Of a stretch of 57,132 nucleotides of DNA, positions 14,716 through 25,700 are shown piece after piece. Made by a program: the position numbers and the translations under genes. The DNA is from CAYPKG01 sp964411275. GTDB lineage: Bacteria > Bacillota > Clostridia > Christensenellales > CAG-138. Each line of letters starts with the position of its first letter. The stretch's first letter is position 1. The notes beneath the pieces are model-generated. The model made no database searches and had not been told where the DNA came from. It saw only the letters and a list, made by a program, of their open reading frames with translations. The stretch is from NCBI GenBank assembly GCA_964411275.1, contig CAYPKG010000012.1:1-57132 (forward strand). Direction: 5' to 3'.

Positions 14716-16536
14716 ATGCACTTAACACACCGGCAAAATGAAATCATAGCTGTTGATTTTGAAACTTACTATGACAATGACTACAGTCTGCGTAGCTTGT
14801 CCACCTGGAATTATGTATATGACGACCGGTTTGACGCCTACCTTGTAGCCTTTTACGGGGAGGGCATTTCTTTTGTTGGGCATCCAACCAAGGCTGACTG
14901 GTCTTTGCTTCATGAACGTACAGTCGTCATGCATAACGCCAGCTTTGATGAATTGGTGTTTCAGCGCCTGCAAGAAGACGGAATAATTCCACAACACGTG
15001 CACCCTGCCCGTGTCTTATGCACTGCGGACTTAACTGCTTACCTTGGGTGCAAGCGAGACCTTAAAACTGCCGCCAAAGAATTACTCGGCATTTCTCTTG
15101 AAAAAACGACGCGCACAAATATGAAAGGGAAGCACTATGTGGACGCGGTGGCCGCAGGTATGGAGGAAGAACTTATCGCTTATGGGGGGTCTGACGCAGA
15201 ACATTGTTATCTGCTTGCAAAGAAGTATTTGGAACAATGGCCTGAAGTTGAACGCCGTGTTAGCATTTTAAACCGGAGAGCCGGGGTCAAAGGAGTCGCC
15301 TTGAACAAGGATCTTGTAGATTCCGGGGTGCACCTCTTGAAGACAACCCTTCAGGACATTGAAAACACCCTCCCTTGGGTGGATGATGGTAAGCCTCCTT
15401 TGAGCCCTGTCGCTATTCGTGAACAAGGACGGATCGACGGCATTCCTGTACCCGCCTCCTTGGCAAAAGATAGCCCGCTTGTGCTGAAATGGAAGGAAGA
15501 TTATGGGGACAAGTTTCCTTGGGTTCGAGCTACCAGTGACTATCGGAGTGTCAATACACTGCTTAAACGAGTGGAAAGCCTGCAAGAAGGCCTTCGACCC
15601 GACGGAACAGTGCCCTACCAGTGCAAGTATTTTGGGGCGAACACGGGACGCTGGAGCGGAGGTGGCGACAGTGGGGGTAAGTTCAACATGCAGAACATGC
15701 CCCAGCATGAAATGTATGGGGTAGATGTCCGTCCAATGTTTATTCCCCGGAAAGGCAAGAAGTTTGTAATTGCCGATTATTCACAGATTGAAGCCCGTCT
15801 GCTGCTGTGGCGTGTTGGAGACGAGGAGTTTATAGACCTCATCAATAAGGAAGGGAACATCTACATTGCTTACGCCAAAAAAGCTTATGGGAAAACCATT
15901 AAAAAAGGAACGGACGAATATAAGTTGGCAAAATGTCAATGCTTGCAGCTAGGATATTATTGTGGGGCGGCGCGTTTTAAAGAAACGGCCAACAAACCAC
16001 CTTATAATTTGGGGCTCACCCTTGAGGACTCCCAGAAAGCCGTAATGCAATATCGTGCTGCCAATCCTTTGATCACCAACCACTGGCAAGAACATCAAAA
16101 ATGGCTTAGAATATCGGTGAATCATGCGGACCCCACCCATGAGGTAGAATTACGCAGTGGTCGGGTTATCCGGTACTATCAGCCCCGCGCAGAAATGGTG
16201 TACAATGAAACACTTCAAAAATCTGTGCAGGAGTTCACAGCTTTCAGCGAACAAGGCGGGCATAGAACCCGACTTCACGCGGGGATTCTCACCAATAATG
16301 AGATCCAAGGAACTGCACGAGATGCATTAAGAGACGCCTGGGTGGCCCTGGATGATGCGGGCTACCATGACGTGTTGTGGACCATCCATGATGAATTTGT
16401 GGTGGAGGTTGACGCTGACAAAGCTGACAAAAGCAAACATGAGATTGTAGAAATAATGTGCAATGCAAGCCCGTGGGCTGCTGGGTGTCCGTTAGACGCA
16501 GAGGCCCAGGTGGCTGAGCATTATTGCAAAGATTAA
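14716..16536 (+). CDS. Family A DNA polymerase with 3'-5' exonuclease
   Basis: A 606-residue replicative polymerase. The exonuclease domain has VDFETYY (D14, E16), HNASFDEL (D78) and GGSDAEHCYL (D160). The polymerase domain has motif A IADYSQIEAR with D354, motif B beginning at K406 with LGYYCGAARF, and motif C TIHDEFVVEV with H558-D559-E560. All catalytic residues are present. The length is short for the family and typical of phage PolA enzymes without a 5'-3' exonuclease. The ATG at 14716 is preferred to upstream in-frame starts because AAGGAG precedes it. It works with the primase-helicase gene 13 nt downstream. Confidence 0.93.
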   Translation: MHLTHRQNEIIAVDFETYYDNDYSLRSLSTWNYVYDDRFDAYLVAFYGEGISFVGHPTKADWSLLHERTVVMHNASFDELVFQRLQEDGIIPQHVHPARVLCTADLTAYLGCKRDLKTAAKELLGISLEKTTRTNMKGKHYVDAVAAGMEEELIAYGGSDAEHCYLLAKKYLEQWPEVERRVSILNRRAGVKGVALNKDLVDSGVHLLKTTLQDIENTLPWVDDGKPPLSPVAIREQGRIDGIPVPASLAKDSPLVLKWKEDYGDKFPWVRATSDYRSVNTLLKRVESLQEGLRPDGTVPYQCKYFGANTGRWSGGGDSGGKFNMQNMPQHEMYGVDVRPMFIPRKGKKFVIADYSQIEARLLLWRVGDEEFIDLINKEGNIYIAYAKKAYGKTIKKGTDEYKLAKCQCLQLGYYCGAARFKETANKPPYNLGLTLEDSQKAVMQYRAANPLITNHWQEHQKWLRISVNHADPTHEVELRSGRVIRYYQPRAEMVYNETLQKSVQEFTAFSEQGGHRTRLHAGILTNNEIQGTARDALRDAWVALDDAGYHDVLWTIHDEFVVEVDADKADKSKHEIVEIMCNASPWAAGCPLDAEAQVAEHYCKD

Positions 16537-16549
16537 CAGGAGGCACACA

Positions 16550-18766
16550 ATGTTTTTTTCCATACCTAACCTACGAGCATCCACAGTAACAGAAGTCCCT
16601 GCCCCGTGGGATTTAAAAACGGCCACTCCACCCCCATACCAAGATGGGAAGGTGGCAGTCACTGAATTTTGCAGCAAGGCCACCACTGAACATGCCATGT
16701 TATCCATGTATGAGGGGATGTCTCCTGACGTCCGAGTTACCTTGGGAGACAATCCCCCCTTTAAAATGCACGGGCTTCTGGTGGACTATGACAACCCGCT
16801 TCCCGATAACCCCGTGGAATATGTGAAGACTCGGAAACCGTGTGAATTTATGCCCACTCACTTGGTGACCACGTCCTCGGGGAATGGGCGACTCGTGTGG
16901 GAATTTGAGAAACCCATTCTGTTCACAAACAAGAATCATATGAAAGAGTTTATGAAACTCCTGTCCAGGCATATGAAATTAAACAAATGGCTGGGCGGCC
17001 TAGACACCGGTGCCCTTACCAATTGGGTGAAATATTACGAACTTGGCAAAAAGTGGGAAACTATTGATGCCATGGCCTATGTCCCCATCGCTCACTTGGA
17101 GCTATGGTTTTTCCAGGCAGCCCTCGACCAGCGGTTTGATGACAAAAAGACCGTTACTTACACAATCCCGGCGGAAGACTTGGCCAAGGAAGTTGAGGAA
17201 AGGTATCCAGGACGATGGCAGGGGCCCTTTGTTTACGGGGCCCGGGGGATCCGCTTCTGGGATCCCACCGCGGACAACACCACCGCAGCTGTTGTAATGC
17301 CCGATGGGATGTTGTGCTATACAGGTAATCAAGCTTTCGTACCTTGGAAGCAGTTGCTTGGTGCATCCTTTGTTGAGCAATACGAGGCAGACGCTATCAG
17401 TGATATTGTTTTGAACTCGGCTTACGATGGGGATAAATTTTGGTTGTGTGGGGACAACGGGCAATGGTCACAGTGGAGTAAGGAGGACTTTGGTCAGGAG
17501 CTTCGGGTGCGTGGGAAAGATTCCAGAAAGAAACCAGGGCAGACAGCCTCCGAAATTGACGTGATTGAAAACCACATCAAAAGAACCCGAAAAATTTCAG
17601 CAGCCCTGCCTTTTTTGTTTTTTCCATCGGGGGTGATAACCTATGAAGGAAAGCAATTCCTAAACACCTCCAAGGTAGCCCCCATCCAACCCGCACCCCC
17701 GGTCACTCAGGAGCACATGACTTTCATTGATGGGCGCAAACATTTCCCGCTTATCTACAAGCTGCTGCGCAACATGTTTGCTGTAGATGATTCAGGAGAA
17801 TCTCAGCAGCTTACTTTTTTATTGGCCTGGCTGAAATATGCCTATGTGAACGCACTCGAACGCACCCCTAAACCAGGGCAGGCCATTGTGATAGCCGGCC
17901 CCCCGGGCAAAGGCAAGACTTTTTTAAGTTGGAAAATAATAAGTGCTCTGCTAGGTGGCCGTTCAGACGCCGCCGCACATCTGGTAGAGAACGATCGCTG
18001 GACGGAACGTTTGCTGGAGCACCCCGTCATGACTATAGACGATAGTTCAGCCTTAAAAGATGCTCGCTCTCTCCGGGAGTTCACTAACAAAGTTAAACGG
18101 TATACAGCCAACCCCGAGATTATGTATGAACAAAAGTACATGAAGACCGGGGCGGTGCCCTGGTTCGGGCGAATTGTCATCACTTGCAACTTGGACTCAG
18201 AATCCTTGCGTATCCTGCCAGACATGGACTCCTCAACCCAGGATAAAATAAGCCTATTCAAGGCATCCGACCCCATTATTAAGTTTGAAGACTTCCAAAC
18301 AAACGACCGCATAGTGAGCAAAGAGTTACCTTTTTTTGCCCGGTTTCTGGTGGACTGGCCATATCCAGAGCAATGTGTGGCTGAAGAAAAACGGTTTGGC
18401 GTGGCCGCTTTTCACCACAAGGATTTGTTTGAAGAATCCCGGCAGCACGGGCTTGGGTTGCTAATTGAAATGCTTGGAGGCTTTCTAGCTGCATATTTTG
18501 CTAACTCCGCACACAAAGGCGAGGTTGAATGGTCAGGCACCGCTTTGCAACTTCTGACGGATATGAGTATTCAATTTGAATCCTTGTCGAGGGAGCTAAA
18601 CTACAGATCGTTGTCCATTCAGCTTGGGAAGATGGCTAAAGCTAATTTTAACATCCACAAGGAATGGCGGCCAGATGCACATCAGTACATTTGGAAAATA
18701 AACAAAAACTTGTCTGGCAAAAAGGCCGAACCTCTCTATGGGGATGAAGCTGTAAAGGAGATTTGA
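16550..18766 (+). CDS. Primase-helicase (AEP/PrimPol-like plus SF3 helicase)
   Basis: A 738-residue fusion. The N-terminal part looks like an archaeo-eukaryotic primase: LLVDYDNP supplies the D79-x-D81 pair, and TTSSGNGRLVWEF resembles the S-x-H/N-type second motif. The C-terminal part is a D5/SF3 helicase: Walker A GPPGKGKT (K456), Walker B VMTIDDSS (D497, D498) and a sensor ITCNLD (N547). This combination primes and unwinds DNA at the fork for the adjacent PolA. The primase half is less certain than the helicase half. AGGAGG lies about 8 nt before the start. Confidence 0.82.
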   Translation: MFFSIPNLRASTVTEVPAPWDLKTATPPPYQDGKVAVTEFCSKATTEHAMLSMYEGMSPDVRVTLGDNPPFKMHGLLVDYDNPLPDNPVEYVKTRKPCEFMPTHLVTTSSGNGRLVWEFEKPILFTNKNHMKEFMKLLSRHMKLNKWLGGLDTGALTNWVKYYELGKKWETIDAMAYVPIAHLELWFFQAALDQRFDDKKTVTYTIPAEDLAKEVEERYPGRWQGPFVYGARGIRFWDPTADNTTAAVVMPDGMLCYTGNQAFVPWKQLLGASFVEQYEADAISDIVLNSAYDGDKFWLCGDNGQWSQWSKEDFGQELRVRGKDSRKKPGQTASEIDVIENHIKRTRKISAALPFLFFPSGVITYEGKQFLNTSKVAPIQPAPPVTQEHMTFIDGRKHFPLIYKLLRNMFAVDDSGESQQLTFLLAWLKYAYVNALERTPKPGQAIVIAGPPGKGKTFLSWKIISALLGGRSDAAAHLVENDRWTERLLEHPVMTIDDSSALKDARSLREFTNKVKRYTANPEIMYEQKYMKTGAVPWFGRIVITCNLDSESLRILPDMDSSTQDKISLFKASDPIIKFEDFQTNDRIVSKELPFFARFLVDWPYPEQCVAEEKRFGVAAFHHKDLFEESRQHGLGLLIEMLGGFLAAYFANSAHKGEVEWSGTALQLLTDMSIQFESLSRELNYRSLSIQLGKMAKANFNIHKEWRPDAHQYIWKINKNLSGKKAEPLYGDEAVKEI

Positions 18767-18772
18767 ACTACT

Positions 18773-19105
18773 ATGAACACTACAGAAATCATGTATCGGG
18801 AATTTTGTCCGCGCTGTGCTATAAAACATCTGGCAAAAGCACATGTGCTGATGAACGAAAGTCGTTTAGGATACCCTCACCATGTGTGGTACGCCATGGG
18901 AAACATGAGTGAGGCTGAAGATGAGCTGGTTGAATTTCTTCCGGAACAAGCCACCAAAATAAGGTTGGAACGCATCAAGTTGCAAAAATCCATGGGAGAA
19001 GCCAGCACATATTTCCCGGACTTCAAAGCCTTGATGTACGAGGTTGCCCAAGAGGCAATGTTGGAAGAAGTTGCAGAATACAATGGGAGATGCCCACATG
19101 AGTGA
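18773..19105 (+). CDS. Hypothetical protein with CPRCAIKHL motif
   Basis: A 110-residue, mainly helical protein. FCPRCAIKHLAKAHVLMNES near residues 10-30 gives a CxxCxxKH signature I have seen in uncharacterised phage proteins, followed by GNMSEAEDELVEF. One further Cys-His (RCPHE) closes the chain, so a metal site CxxC/H...C/H is possible. AAAGGAG lies about 13 nt upstream. It overlaps the next gene by 8 nt. Confidence 0.62.
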   Translation: MNTTEIMYREFCPRCAIKHLAKAHVLMNESRLGYPHHVWYAMGNMSEAEDELVEFLPEQATKIRLERIKLQKSMGEASTYFPDFKALMYEVAQEAMLEEVAEYNGRCPHE

Positions 19106-19742
19106 AGAACACAAAGGCGACCTTGTGCAAGGTTCAGAATTTACCACGGCGACCTGCTATGACCCCAAAGTAAAGGCGCGAGCTTATGAACTGTATCTTA
19201 CGTCAGACTACACACTCACGGATATTGCCATTGCTGTGGGAGTTGGCAAACAGGTGGTTCAAACCTGGGCCAACAAAGGGGGGTGGCGTAACCGGAAGCT
19301 GGAATTGGAACAAGAGGAAATTCACCGGGCCGAGGATAAATACCGACAGATTATTCTAGCCAACAGGGCCCCGGTTGCAGAGCGCCATATCCGCATTTCA
19401 GGCAAACTTGAGGAGGCTGTGGAGACCTTTGCAGACAAGTTGAAAGAAGGTGCCCTTTTTTCAGATTCTGAAATGAAAGCCATCAGCAAATTAAAACAGT
19501 TGGCAGAGGCTCTGACCGGAGCATCCGGGGTCGGAGCCCGCGCGGTTGGTATTTCTGACCGACCCAATATGGACCCCGCAGAGTCCTCAAAGCAGGGCGC
19601 CAAAAACAAAAGACAACCTCTCATAGTCATCGGGGTGACCGCCCAACCGGCTCCTGGAAGGGAGGGGCAAATGCCTCAAGTCACCGTCAAAGAAACCACC
19701 TACCCTGACGAGGAACAGACGAACGACTTTACGGACGACTGA
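19098..19742 (+). CDS. HTH protein, candidate small terminase subunit
   Basis: A 214-residue protein starting at the ATG at 19098, overlapping the previous stop. Residues about 23-55 form a helix-turn-helix (ARAYELYLTSDYTLTDIAIAVGVGKQVVQTWANKGGW) like that of small terminase subunits. A long helical oligomerisation-type region follows, then a disordered tail ending in DDFTDD-like acidic residues. Position at the end of the replication arm and the fold support TerS, which selects phage DNA for packaging. No large terminase adjoins it, which lowers confidence. It overlaps the convergent giant gene by 14 nt. Confidence 0.55.
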   Translation: MSEEHKGDLVQGSEFTTATCYDPKVKARAYELYLTSDYTLTDIAIAVGVGKQVVQTWANKGGWRNRKLELEQEEIHRAEDKYRQIILANRAPVAERHIRISGKLEEAVETFADKLKEGALFSDSEMKAISKLKQLAEALTGASGVGARAVGISDRPNMDPAESSKQGAKNKRQPLIVIGVTAQPAPGREGQMPQVTVKETTYPDEEQTNDFTDD

Positions 19743-22700
19743 AAGCCTCTCGGAGCATTTCCCGCTGGGACTCAGTTATTTTTTCAGGTTTCCCGTACAT
19801 ATTGTTTCGATTCTTCACGCTGGCCAGGGTGCGGTTCAGCGTCCCGTTTACCCGAAGAATGCAGCGTGCCCAGCGTTCCACCTCGGCCTGATTGTTGTTG
19901 TTCACCCCTTTGTACAGATTCGCATACAACTTCCGCAACACGGCCCCCTTCGCCGAGGACACAACCTTGGCAGGGTCATATCCGTTGCGTTCGGCCGCCT
20001 TTAGGATTTCCCAGCCCAAGGCATCCAGATTGGCCTTTACATAAGGGTGTCGGTATATATTTCCGTAAGTGTCCGCTCGTGCCCAGGAATCCAGCAGTCC
20101 TGAATAAGCTTCCGTGGCCGCATAAAAACTCAGGCCCCTGGATACAGGCCCCACAATTTGCAGAGGGGCCGCGTCTGGATTCTGCGCCCAGGCCATCAGG
20201 GAGAAAGGCATGAATTTTTTAATGGTGTACCCTGTCCGGGATCCCCAGAAATTTCCTTCCCGGTCGAACAGCAACCCGGCAAGCCCCTGGTCTTTGAAAG
20301 GCAGCGAGAAATTGTGAGCCCCCCCGCTTGTGCCTGTGGCCTGTTCTATGGCCCACCGGGCTATCTGGGAGGACTTGCTCATCAGGGAATCCCACGGGGA
20401 TTCAAGCCATCGCTGGACCTCATAGGCCTGCTTGCCCCAACGAATATAACTGCGCCGCTCTCCTGTAGGAGCTCCTTCGTACCAGGGCATGCCCCGCAGC
20501 AAGGGGGTCAGATCGGCGTGCAGCCGACGCCCGGGTTCATTTTTGAATATAAGCCATTCATCATCGTCGTCCACAGTGCCCATGGCAAGCCCCACAGCAT
20601 AAGCCGTAGCCTGCACAAGTGCGGGGACAAGGGCGAGCACGTAGAGATACATTTGAGGCCACCTGCGGGTGGCGATGAATTTTAATTCTTCCTCGGTCAT
20701 GTGGTTTTTGAGCAGGGGGGCGGTGATGATCCCGCCTCCCGCGGCATTCCAGGCCGACAGGGTCCAATCCACAGAGAACATGCTCAGGGACATGAACTGT
20801 CGGACCGTGGGGGTCATCCAGGAATACTTGTTCCAATTGATGCCGCCCACCTCGGCATTGATATAATCCACATAAGGACGCATGGCGGTATCGAAATCAA
20901 ATTCACGTCCCGCTTTTTCGGCCTTCTTGCGTTCAACTTCGGCGAATTTATGAATAGTCCACAATTTGATGGTATTATAATACGACTCAAACATGAAATT
21001 GGTCTGCCGTTTCGCCAGGCTGCCCACAAAGCGCACAGAGGAGCCTGCTGTGGTGCCTATGTGTTCCTCCACAAACGTGGCCGCCCGGTCAATATCCTTT
21101 TCAATATAACCCGTCGGGATGCCCAGCGGGTTGGCGGTGGCGCTGAACTGAAACCCAAGTGACTCCGCCTGCTGCATCAAGGCCATTGCGTATGGGTGTC
21201 CGGTCTTTATCATGCGGCGCCATTCCACCAGCGGTATGACGGGGCCTCCTGTGGAGGAAAACCGTTTATGCCCGAACATGGCCACAAGCCCCTCCTGCCC
21301 GGCCAGGGGGAAGAACACCGATAACTGTAGAGCCTGAATTTTCATCCAGGTGTTAATATGCTGAAGGGTCTCCAAAACACCCCAGGGGTCTCTCCAGGGT
21401 TTTCCGACAACGTGCTTAAGTATACCCGCTGCCTCGCCCCCAGCCAGCAAGGAATCCAGGAAGTTTTCCTTCCCGAGCCCCCGGTTGAATGTGTAAAAGG
21501 TGCCAATGCTGTGATAGGGGGATTCAACTTTTGTGAACGATTTGTTGTTCACCACATACTTGTTCACCATCCGATCCACATTCGCCCGCAGGGACTGAGC
21601 GGGATCAACTTTGTCATGGAACCATTCGGCCAGGCGGTTGGCCACCATGCGCCAGGCTTCCTTTGTGAGGACTTCGTCTTTGTCAGACATCCCGGCCTCC
21701 ATATTGGGCGCGGGGATCACCAGGGGCGTGTTCTCAATATCTGTGACCTGCACGAATTGATTCAACACAATCCTGTTCTTGGTGGCCAGCAGCATGTCGG
21801 TGGCATATTTATGCACCGCATCCAGAGCCCCAATGTTGCTGGGGCGCCTTCCACTCACACGGAATGCCTCCTCAAAGGTCGTGTGGAATCGGGCCTTGGC
21901 CCTGTTGGTGTACTCTCGGTCTTTATACCCTTCCCGCAGGGTCTGCAAGGCCTTGGCCAGCCCAAGGGCATTATCCACAACAGGGGGGCCTGGAGGGTCA
22001 CCGGGGCCCCCGGGCAGCAAGGTCAAGTCTTCCTCCCCCCGGGCTGCATTGGTGTAGAAAATCTCATGGAGCTTTGACTGCAGGGCGGCAATTACGTCCG
22101 CATATTCGGCGTTCTTTGGAAGCCCCATGAAGGCAAGCTCATCACGCTCCAGGGCTTCCCGGGCTTGTTTCGCCCCGGGGAAGAGAAGACCCACCTCGGC
22201 ATCGTACAAAGCCTCCCACACAAAGTCGGGAATATCCGCCAAGGTGCGTTTGCCGACAGGAGGAGCCCCGGCGGGATTGAGGAGTTTCTCATAAGTCTTG
22301 GAGGAAGCCCAGTTGACCGCCCGAAGCACCTTGGAACGCACCTCCCGTTCCTCGGGCCCATAGTAACCGGACCCAAAATAGTGGGGTGCATAAGCGGTCC
22401 GGTGTCTGAGGTAGGGGGCATCCTTCGACATGATCCAGGGCGCACGGGAGTTGGCAAATTCCTCCATCCCGGCAAGCATTTCCGCACTTTCGTTGACCAA
22501 AGTTTCAATATTCAACCGGGTGGCATCCCGCCCATTTTTAATCAGTTTGCTCAGTAGTTGATTGTCCGCCCGGGAGTCCTTGGACGCATTCATCGCATCG
22601 ACAATAACCTGATAGGGCACCACGTAGCTCATATTCCGGGGCACCCAGTTGGCCTTGAACAATTCCGGAATGGCCCGGGGGTCACCAAATCCAAAATTTT

Positions 22701-25700
22701 CCTGGGTGTAAATGGCTATATCCCCAAGAGCCAGGGCCAGCGTTCTTTGGTACAAGGCTTCCGCGGCACCCTCTGTGATACTGGGGTCTTCCTCCTGGGC
22801 TCTCGTACGCTCTTTGTCCGCAAGCTTCTTGGCGTCCTTCAGCTTTTGCTGCATTTCCGTATGCAGGCGTAGTGCCACAGTCTCCGGGAGCAACTTGGAC
22901 AATTCATGAAGGCTTCCCTCGACCCCCACGGGAAGGATGACCCGTAGCCGTTTTCCCGCAACCTTGTCGAATTTGGGCTTCCCGTCCTTGTCCGCCGTGG
23001 TGTATTCCAAGCCCATGTAGGCCGCCAGTTGGATCAGGGCATTAAGCTTCTGCTCATCCTCTGTAAGTTTCTCAGCACCCCAGTTACCCCAGAGGGCCCG
23101 GCCTTTGAGTTTATACTTGGACGGTTTGCCATCAGGACCGATGCGGAACGTATACTCCTTGTATTTGTCGATATATCCGGTCAGGCCCCATTCCACCGCA
23201 CGCTGTTTGTAAAAGCGATCAACCTTGGATAATTCTTTTTGAATCTGCACGGACTCATCGACAAGGACCCGGGTCAGCGTGGCTCCACCACCCCCTCGAT
23301 AAGGGGACAATACATCATCAAACCCGGACACAACTGCCACAAGGGAATGTGTGGCCTCCGAGGGTGCCTGGGTGACAGGGTCAGCCAGGCCGTCCAGTGA
23401 GTGTGGGGAATAGTCCCCGGCAAAATCAAAATAAGCCTGCTGGGCCTTGGAAAACTTGGACGGCAGGTGCTCATAGGCCCATTGACGCATGGACTCCACG
23501 GCAAGATCGGTAAGTCCTGCAAGATTGTTCGTATCCTCCAGGGCCGCCGCAGCCACTTCGTAAGAGGGGGCTTTGACAAAGGGCGCCAGGGCCTTGTTCC
23601 AGGCTTCCGCCAGGCGTAGTCGCTTATCCAGCAAAGTGGGGCCAGTCATGTCTGGATTCTGGGCCACCACCTCCTCAATGTGGGCTTCTAGCCACTCTTC
23701 CACAAGGGCGTCGGCTGTTTTATAACGCCGGTAATTGGGTTGCTCTCCGATCTCCCGGACATATTCTTCAGGGGTGTCCTGTAGAACTTTTTGGGTTGGG
23801 CGAAGCTCCCCAGGTTGCCGGTCGACAGCAGGCCATGCGTCCCCGGTCCATTCAAACTTGTGGTCAACCCACCTACGGAATACTTTTTCCGCATAGAGGT
23901 CCACAGGGGGCTGCACACGGGGATCACGGACAAGTTTGTCAATAGCCTTATGGGCCTTGTCCCGGGTGGGCGCCCTTACTATGGACTCAAATTCATCCCG
24001 GTAGTCCTCCAAAAGTCTTTTCTTCGCCCAAGCCGGAGAGGGGTCACCCGCCCGGCGTCCCATGCCAAAGAGGGTGCGATCAATCAATTCCGCGGGTGTG
24101 TACTCCTCCACCACACGGGTAAGGGAGTGCGTGACCGGGCGCTCAATAAACTCAATGGGCACCTGCTCCATTTCTGCCCGGTATTCTTCAAGATCAAAGC
24201 GTTGTTGCAGGCGGGGGTCGGGTTGCGCCAGGAGGTCCACCCGCTTTTTTGCCCGGGTGGCAGCCGTGTACAGCCAGCGAGCCATGTCCCACCCGGAGTT
24301 GTAGCTTTGCTTCACAAAGACTCGGCCCCATTCACTACCTTGCGCCTTGTGGGCGGTGACCGCGAACCCATGCGTGACAAATATGATCCGGGGGTCAAAC
24401 GACCTTCGGCCCGTGGTGGTGTTAAGCTTGAGGTCTCCCAGCTGCTCCAAGGCCGCCCGTGATTCATTGTCCAGGCCCCGTTCCACCTCCACCTGCCATA
24501 CACTGGGCAGAGTGAGCCCGGGAGCCATGTACAGAATGGGCTCAAAGGTCTCCCGGCCAAGGGAGACACGGGCGCCCACATACCGAATGAAGTTCACCAT
24601 GACCACCCCCTTTTTATCGGCAGAGGGCATTTTCACCTGGAACTCCGCGTGGGCTTTCCCAGGAGATAAGACTTTAAGCTGCTCCCCGTTGTTTACATTG
24701 ACTGAGTTGGCCACACTCATCAACAGATCCCCCGCCACCAAAGCCTTTGAAGCCTGTGCGCCAAACAAAGTGTCCCTGGCCACTTTGTTCCAATACAGCC
24801 GGTCGGCATTTGTGGCCACGATCATGGCCACATCATCCGCATTTTCCAACAGTGCTTTTTTGTATGCGTCTTCAAAACTACGCAATCCATCATGGAGCTG
24901 GAAATCCTCGGTTGACCGGGTGGGAACCGCCGGAGTGTGCGTGGCCCGCATACGGGTGACCATGAGGCCCAGGCCGCTTCCGGCCTCCTGCCGCAGGAGC
25001 CCTGTGAGGCGGGCGCGATGGGTGGGGGGCACGGGGCTCCGTTCCGCGTCAAGCACATGGGCATCCTTGCCAATTGCCTCCGTCTGGAAATTGTCCCCCA
25101 CAAACAAGACCTTGCTCCCCGGTGAATTCTCCAAGGCATTCGTCAAATCCTTGAAATAATCAACGGACAGTTGCGAGGATTCATCCACGATGATGAGTGT
25201 GCCGGGGGTGATGTCCCGAGGTCGTTTTCGTGGAATGACGTCATCGGACATCTTATAAAGAAGTTTGTGCAGCGTGGAGGTTTTAACGTCTTTGAGATTG
25301 GATTTCTCAAAAAACTCCGCGATGCGGTTGACCGCCTTGTTCACTGGGGCCACCGCCTGCACCCGCATCCCCTGGCCCAGGGCATACCGGGCGATGTTCT
25401 CAAGCAGGGTGGTCTTCCCAACGCCCGCATACCCGACAAGGGAATTCATACGTGCATCAGGATCCCCGATGAAATCAGCAATCAGCTCCAACGCGTGTGC
25501 CTGTTCAACCGTGGGCCGCAGGGTGTCCGCCCGGGCAAACCGAATGTCCCGTACGTCCACGCCGTCCTGGTCTTCGGGGGTTCCGGCGTCGAGTTTGGCC
25601 GTGAGGTCGGGCGCCACCTTGTCCTTGACGCTCGGAGACTCGGACATGGGGGTTGGGGTAGGGGCATACACCCCTTTTTCCACCGTCAGGAAAGCTTCCG

